Positions 51,501 to 60,500 of a DNA stretch of 64,000 bases are shown here, in pieces. A program made the position numbers and the translations under genes. How positions within the stretch are numbered: position 1 is the first letter of the stretch; each line of letters opens with the position of its first letter. This stretch comes from Hexactinellida sp. DTS-2022 (lineage: Eukaryota; Porifera; Hexactinellida). The notes beneath the pieces were generated by a model. The model saw only the letters and a program-made list of their open reading frames with translations, made no database searches and was not told the DNA's origin. The DNA lies in the NCBI GenBank assembly GCA_028753945.1, contig JAPNXP010000010.1, forward strand, positions 5,769,042 through 5,833,041, in the 5' to 3' direction.

Positions 51501-54500
51501 GAGTGGGAGAGGTGAGAGTTTAGTTATTATGTGTACAGTAAAGTATGTTATTGTTGTTGTTGGTCATTGAATAGTAGAGTCTCATAATAGGAACCGGATA
51601 AGGGAAATATATGTTATGGAGTACAAGGTTTAATTCCCCTAGCCTATATAAATGCATGCAAGTGACTCCGAATAATACAATTTCTGGTTAATACGAATAA
51701 GTTCGACGGTCCCCGGGTGTTCCTATTAACGAGAGTCTACTGCATTCTGTAAATACAGTTACTGATAGACTAATATCGAATTTGAATATATATTGAGAAT
51801 TCATTATGGGGATAAGGGTTAACAATATGATTAATTATATGAATGTTCATATTGCATACTTTATATGAATAACATACTCTAATAATGGTATTGTATCACA
51901 AAGTTGTTTGTTTGTCTTTTTATTATAAAACAATACAATAGTAGCATCGGATTACAAAAACAAAATAGCAATTAAAGTTGTAAAGAAATACTTCTAATTT
52001 ATTTAATTAATTAATTAACATTGAGAGTCCCAAAAGCAATAGAGTTTCTAATAAGCGAATAAGAATCATAAATATAGTGCGAAAAGTTATTAATTAAAGT
52101 TAATTAAGTGACAAGTTGAATGAATACTTAACTAGTTAGCTATCTAGTTAGTTAGTTAGTAAGTTGATTAGTGCAAGCTAAACATGTATGTTTTCCATCT
52201 TTCTTTTGTTCCACGGTCTTATTTGAAGGAGCATCATCTTCTGTTTCACTACTGGAACCATCACTCTCACTACAAGAACTACATTCACTGCTATCAGACT
52301 CACTACTCTCATTATCCTCATTACTATCCTCCATATTTTTCTCTATCAATTCTGCTATTACTTTCAATAGATTATCCGCTAACTCATGATCAGGCTTCAA
52401 AACCGAAATCGCTTTACATAGAATTAAAGCGGGCCATAGGCTATTAGCACACAAACATTGTACACACTCCATTAGGAGCTCTAAAGGTACACTGCCATCC
52501 TGGGTTAATTGTAGGTCGGATAGCTGAATGGTACACCCTGCTTTATCTAATATTTCCTGTGGATCATTTGTCATGTCATCATCATCACTATTTTCTGAAG
52601 AAGAGTAATCACTACTCACTTCTGCTATATGATTATCTAACTCTGAAGTTTGATTGGTTGCTTCGTGCAACAGAATTTCCTCACCGTTTGTGTCCATTAT
52701 AATTCCAGCTAACAGAGCTATAAACTTAATGCTACAGTGGTGTTAGCGTAATAGCAAGTCGCATTTTATACGAATTTGCTTGCTAATAGGCGAACTTGCT
52801 ATTAGGGGAACAAAATTAACGTTAAATGTTCGCTTGGGGACTGTAATAACTTGCTAATAGAGCAATATTGCTATTAGGCGAACACCACTGTATTTAATAA
52901 AATTTCAACGCAAAAATTTAGTCAATAATTTTGGAATTTGCACTTCAATGTGTGATAGACCATACTTTTAGTAATACAAAATTGCCCAAAAACGTGAAAT
53001 AGGGAAAGGGCGATGTCTAATTTTCCCCGGAATTTTGCGTAACGTAACGTTTGACCGGCTTCACGTATATATAAATTAGCCCGTTTAACTTCATAAGAGG
53101 AATCAGTTAATTACTTATTATGTTGCTTATGTGTATCCTATGGTAGGGCGTAACCTTTCCCTCAATGCTAGCTGTATGGGGCCCGTGGGCACCTCCCAAG
53201 GAGCGCAGCAGATTACTCACTATAGCATGGACAGGTTAGTTAGTCAGGAATATAGCTAGCTAGCTTCCCAACCTTGTTCAACCGTGGAATATGTACACAG
53301 TTTTAACGTTTTGTTTACTTCGGATAAGCGAATATATTTATACTGCCCATGGATTCTTATTTGTCCCCACAAGTATATTTGAATCCGTAGACTCTAGAGC
53401 TGTAGAAACATGCCCCTTACAGTTCAAACATTTCAATTCTCCCCTCCCAAATATTCCTAAAAAACACCGTCCATTAATGTTTTCTAACGAGGTACTAACG
53501 AGAGTTTATTCTACTTATCTGTAAAAGTTTGTTAACAAGATGCAACATAGTATATATTATAATACTCTTGTAGGTGTATTCTTGGGGAACATAATATCGT
53601 TCCCAATATCAGGGATAATATGCCAGTATTTGGGATGGAGTTGGGTATTCTACATATTTGGTAAGTAAAGTTGTAATAGATTTGTATAGATTTGTTTATA
53701 TCAATACAGTCAGGTCTGCTTATTGTGAACAGTTTTTCTTAATGAGCTTTTTATTAGGAACAAGTAGTGCCTGCAAAACAAAATCGGCACAGCTGTAATT
53801 TTAGATTTTTGTTAGTGAAGTTAATATAAAGATTTTTTTAATTTTGAACAAGCCCTATGGTCCCGATTTAACAACTTTTTGTATTAAGTTGAGTTCGCTT
53901 ATTATGAAGTCTCTCTATTATGAACACAATTTTTGGTCCCTTGAATGTCATAATAAAAGAACCTGACTATATATTTTTTCAATTTTTTTGTAACATTGTA
54001 TATAACGTATTATATATACAGGTATAGGGGGCACAATATGGTTTGTTTTCTGGACGATATATGCGTCAGATCGTCCATCAAGCAACACTAGAATAACAGA
54101 GGAAGAGAGACTGTATATCGAGGATAGTCTTAAAAGCGAGTATAAACAAGGGAACGTAAGAATGAGTAGTATTATAATACAATACAATGAAATCTTGCTA
54201 TAACGAAGTCGGATATAAATAAATAAACAACCGCTTATGATGAAGTTATATATAATAAGGATAAAAAAGTATTTTGCTCCGCTTAAAACTAAGTATACGA
54301 AGGGCCCCTTGGACTTCATTATAACGGGAGTTCACTGATATTAAATTAATAATAAGGAAAGATATAGTAAAACAATTTCGAATAAAAAAGTTAAAAATCG
54401 AAAAAATGAACTTGAGAAAAACTAAGGGTTAATTTTTACCATTTTTTATAGTATAAATTTGTCGGAATATTAACATAATTAATCACTCCAATCACCATTA

Positions 54501-57500
54501 AAAATGTCATCAACCTCTACATTATCAAAATTTTCTATGGAATTACTTTGAGGCTGACTTCCAATACTTTCTTGAGAATCTTGAGAAAGTCCAATTCTCA
54601 TTCGTTTTGGAGAAGGCACGAAAAATTCTTGTATTGTTCTTTGTTGTGAGTTAGTAGCTTGTTGTTGTTGTTGTTGTTGTTGCTGTAGTGGTGGTGGTTG
54701 TGGTTGTGAGGTGAAAAGTTCACTCATTACAGAGTTCGTATCGAAACAATCAGTTTTAGTATTATTCGCAAGACCAGCTTGACTAAGCACATCAATTTTC
54801 TTCTGCAAAAGTGGCCAAATTCTATCATCAATCGTACCACGCGCTATCAAATACTGAATTTCAACATTTTCATTTTGTCCTATTCTATGAGCCCTGTCCT
54901 CTGCTTGTCTAAGGTCGCCTGGGTTCCAAAATAACTCCGCAAATACTACAGTCCTTGCGGCGGTTAAAGTTAGACCGGTGCCAGCGGCTTTTAACGAGAG
55001 AAGAGCAACAATTGGGTCACCATGCTGAAATGAATCACAGGCACTTTGTCTAGCTATTGGAGGCGTAGCACCTACTATCTTAACAAATCCTATTTTATTT
55101 GTTTGTAAAACCTGCTCTAATTCAGCTCCCATTGTTTTATGATGGAAAAATACGATAACTTTAAAAGGCATGCTTTTCCTTTCCTGACTACAAGAACTCT
55201 GGAAAGAGTGTTCTGATTCATCTTCAAAATCTGTTTTATTTTCAAGTTCGGTGTTATCTTTAATTAATCGGATTAAATAGCTACAAACTGATTCAGCTTT
55301 TGCGTGTGCTGTTTTTGCGAATAATTCTAGCATACAACCATACCTGTCTTGTTTGGGAATAAAACTCAACTCACTAATGCCTTGTCTTAACTCTTTCAGT
55401 TTTGAATCTTCAAGTTTTATAATTATCGTTTTACGAGTTTTTGTAGGTAAACATGGTAGAACTTCATTTTTATTCCTACGTATCATTATACGTTTGTTTA
55501 AATAGATTTGTAATTCGGCAAGTCGGCTCGCCCCTGAATAATCCCAACCCCATAAAGTCTCTTTCGCATCACAGTAACGCTTCGCAAATTGGAAATTCGA
55601 TATTTTGAATTTCTTGTCTACAGCTGTGATCTGAGGGTACAGTTCCATTGGTCTACTCAGTGCCGGGGTGCCTGTTAATAGCAGAACATGATCAGCTGAT
55701 TTTAAAAGCGGAAGTGCGGCTTTTGTTCGTTCGCTTTTAGAGTTTTTCAAGAAATGAGATTCGTCAGCTATTAGGATAGCATATTTCAAAACCTCTCGTT
55801 TCATTTTAATTTTAGTTAGCTTGACAACCAGATCGTACGATAGGATTGTGATCGGTAGCGACATTAAATCTTCCGCAAATTCACCAGAAGAGAATGGAAT
55901 GTGGATGGAATCTTCATTCAACCAATGTACCCATTTAATCAGCTGTTCTTTCCAACTTAGCCTTAACGAACTCGGACACATTATCAATAACGGCCATTTC
56001 AACTGAAAATAACATGCAACGGCTATTGCCTGTATTGTTTTGCCTAAACCCATTTCATCTGCGATTATTGTCCGACCATTTCTAGCAATGCAGAATTTAA
56101 CGCCCTCAACTTGATAAGGTAATAAAGAGGTTATTAAATCCTGTGGTATATCAGAACCTTCTAGTATTATTTTATCATCAAACTTCTCAATTAAAACTGT
56201 TAAAATTGTCGGTGGGATTAACTCTAATTTCAAATCAGGGCAATTTATTTCAATTTGAGCTACCAAAGATTTGTAATCTGAAATAGGAAACGACCAATTC
56301 TTAGTTTTCGGGTCATAACTCCAAACTGGAGACCGTTTGAAAACGCTAATTAAATCCTTGTTGTGTTGTGTTTCGACAATAAAATGGTTATCATCTTTCA
56401 ATGAGAATACTACTACGTTGGGTTCAGTAGGCTTGTTAGTTTTCCAGTTTTGTTTAGGAGATTTATTGGAAGACGGATTATGTTTCGTAGGATTGTTAAT
56501 ATAATTGTTGAATTTAGAAGGGGAAGCGTGAGGGGAAATAGTAACTGTTGAAAGTTTGCTTTTGGATTTTAACTCCAGAGCTTTCTGTCGATTCTCCGCA
56601 ATGCGTTTTAGCTGCTCTGACGTCATTACACTGAATGAATTCCAAACTTTGGGAAAACGAATTGTACAGTAAACCTAGTACACTCGTTTGAAAAGGTCAC
56701 TAAATCCGAAAAAGTCGTTATTATCGATTTTTATCTAAAACAGATGTCCAAATGTTTACTGTAATTTCACAACCTACGAATTTGAATATAGAATATAGCG
56801 GAACAATTTCAATTATTCGAACAAACCTTGCTAGTCCCAATGTTATCCAATAAATTAATTCAGCCTTAAATTATCGGAACTGTTACACTATAGCTCATTA
56901 TTTTCAGCCAATTTTCCCGTTTTTCTAAAAATGCAATTTTTTCGTACTAATGTATTCTTATAATTATTAAGTATTCGCACACAATAATTGAATAATGCAC
57001 ATGATGCAAACAATAAATACACTACAGAGTAGTGATAGAGTCAATAGAACCTAATCAACAACAACAACAACAATCATAATAACGCTATATAGAGTATTCA
57101 CCTAAGTTTACACAAGATATTACTTGCCTTTTTTCGCTTCGAGTTTGCGTCTCAAACTTTCCGGCATAGTTGGTGGGGGCGGTCGTGGCAATCTAAAATA
57201 GACTTTTACAGAATCATAAATGAACCATTGCAAAGCAGTGAGAGTTCCAATCATAATAATTCTCAAACCAAGTCCTTTCCAAAGCCCTCGCATTCCCAAT
57301 TTCTTAGCTGCCTCCATTGCAGTAGACCCTTTGTCCGAATTAAGTTTAGAAACAACTGTGTCGGCAGGATGCGACACAATAGCACAGAAAACACCAGCTA
57401 TATATCCGGCTGCAAATGTTACAACTAACTGCTCTGGTTTGCTACACTCAGACCTAGGCTTAGGAACGACATACTGGTATAAGAACTCAACTGTTCTCTC

Positions 57501-60500
57501 AAATGCAGCGAACTTCATCATGGTGTACGGTATTTGTCGCATCCATAGGGGCACAAGGCCTTTATAGAACCCCCATAGACCCTCCTCTCGGAACAACTTT
57601 GGTACCCCTTCGCGTAAAGTGTTGGCCCAGCCAGGCTGAGTCTGGATTCTAACTTTCACGGCTTCCATCGGTGACAAAGCAATATCGGCGAAAAATTCCG
57701 CACTCGCGCTCGCGGCTAAATAAAGTGATGTGCGCCAAAGATACGAATTCTCTTCTCCCAACAAGTTAGAGTAGAATATCTTGAAAACCTCGTAAAACCC
57801 GAACTTACAAAGCCCCTGCATTGAATACCCGATTAAAGTCGGCGCCCAACCTTTGCCTAGCGCTCGCATACCACCCTCACTAGTCGTGACAACGAACCCT
57901 CTGAAAATACCCGGATATTTAACCGGGTCAACCTGAATGCGGCATTTCACGAGGTCTAACGGTACAACGGCTGTGTGCGTCAAACCGCAGCTAAGAATTC
58001 CGCCGAAACCGCAAAGCGCGTAGAACTTAGAGGAACCGTATGTACAACTGTAGGTATCGGGACTAGCGGCCAAAATGCGTTGTTTTAGGAGCGGATTTGT
58101 GAGCTGTGTGCCTATTGGGAATTTCTTTGAAAGATCAGAATTCATTGGTTGTCGGTGGGAGATAGGATATTAGTGTGTAATGTGATTGGTTAGGAATCCT
58201 AAGGTATGTCTTATGGTTTGCTAAGATTGATAAAAAGTAATTCTATTCGCCTGTTATAATATTACTGGACTATGGACACTGATTAATTAAATGCAATTAA
58301 AAAACACATTAGAACCTTTGCACGTATTTAGGTTTCTTATGCAGGCAAGGAATTATTTATGATTGGGCATAAAATTGTGAAAAAACTATTGTTTTAGGTG
58401 TCATACCCCCCATTTACCTATTTATATAAAATATCCGTTTTCCTTACAACGTATATTTCTAGGTGAGTACCCCTTGGTTCGAGATATGGACCTCGCTCCC
58501 TGTGTGGGCCATAAGCATAGCTTCGTTCTGCAACAATTGGGGATTCTACACACTGCTTACCTGCATGCCCACCTTTCTAGAGGAAACAATTGGCCTCAGT
58601 ATTAGAAACGTAAGTTGTATATAATCTAAATCAGGGTTTCATACAGGTTGTTGTAGGGGGGGTATTTGCCCCCCCCCCCCCCCCCTTAAGAACATACATA
58701 ACCCAGATTGCCCCCCTTGTATGAAACACTGTAAACGTACACTGTACGTAAGTTATATAAAAGCTAGATGTACTTCCATGTTGGTAAGTTTTATGTAGTA
58801 TGTGTTTTAAGAGACCATTCAAACGTTACATAACACTTTCTAGGGGGGGGGGGGGGTTACCAATGTGTGACAAACCATTTTTGTATTACAAAATTGTCAA
58901 AGCGTGATATAAAAGGGGATTTCTAATATTCGGAAATTCGAAAAAAATTCGTGAAAAAACACGTTTGAACTTCCCTTAAATGAGCATATTTTTTTATGTA
59001 TAAAATTCACTTGTTGTTTGGTGAGCCACATTCTATAGTAAAACTTTGCTAAGGTGTCCATTTTAACAATAACAAGTACTTAATTAACATATGTATATTC
59101 GTAACAACAACACAACAACAACAACAACATAAACAAGCCCTCAATACACTAATTCATCCATCCCCATTTCTTCCTATAAGACTGATAATAAGAGAAATAA
59201 AGTGTGTTTATTTTCCTACATCGCCTGGCTGAATTAACCGTCTCTCTCAAATTGCAAACATACAATTTAGCTTCGATCATTCGTAGAACCTTCAAGTCTA
59301 CGGCTCTATCGAAATCTTTGGCTCTTTGTTTCCTGAAATTCTCAAGCGGGTCTTGGTCGAGATAGGCGTATCTCTTTTTTTGTTCGTCAGTCAAATCCAT
59401 TTCCTAGCTACAGCTAGGGTAAATAGGAATTTACAATTAATTCAGTAGACTTAAGTTAGGTTGGGGGAGTAATATTTGCAAGCATATTTTATGTAAAATG
59501 TAATTTGCTAATTGGGGAAATGTGATCTCAAATCACCATTTTATCCTCATCTGAGATTAAATTATCCTTTATTCTAAAATTTCCTGTGACATTATGTGGA
59601 CCCTCCCATAGTCCGTAATACAAATTATGAGATATTGTGGAATCCAGGTTGGGAACCACTGACTTAGAAGGGACATATACAGTAGAACCTCGTTAGTAGA
59701 ACCAGGGCCGTATTAGCCTATACGCCAATTACGCCTGGGCGTAGGGGAACGTACACTTGGGACCACTTCAAATATCGTGGGACCTAACTCGATGCAAGTA
59801 TATACTGAGCACCGATAATATTTTGTTGACACAAATTGAACAATAAAAATCCAAAATTGCAGCCTGTGCCGAGGAATTTCGGTTTGGAGGCACTACATTT
59901 TGATGTTGGGTAACTTGTAGTGCCTCCAAAGGGAAATACTTTCGGCACAGGCTGCAATTTTGGATTTTTATCGCCATGTCATGAACAACTCATGGTGTTT
60001 AGACCCATTTATCAAGTTGTTACGGGACAAAGGACTCTTAGTCAAGACGAACGCTCATTTTCTAAATTGACACTCATCAAAAGTGATTCGTCTTATCCGG
60101 AAATTCGTATTAATTAACCGTGTTCGTACTAACGAGGTTCTACTGTAATTCAATTACTATAATATTCTCATAGAACGGATTGGTATCAGCTATTCCCTAT
60201 ATCCTGAATCTACTTGTTAACTTGGTCACCGGAGTAATTGCGGATTTCGTAAGGAAAAGATGGATTAGCACGGGTTTAACAAGAAAAATATTTACAGCCG
60301 GAGGTAAGTTAAATGCTAAGATATAATCTGCCTCATTAATACAGCTAATTATAGTGTAACCAACTAGTAAGATATAAAGCTGTTTCATCAAATGTTACAA
60401 ATTCCCTTTTAAATGTACAAAATAAGTGCTTACTTTTAAATATATGGGCCATAACTTTTCAATATAAAAACTCTTTTTTGTAAAAAATGACCTTGTCTAA

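Noticed and set aside
58631-58822. Frame across the poly(C)/poly(G) stretch
   Set aside because: It is produced by a homopolymer inside a small hAT-like element; no protein-like composition.
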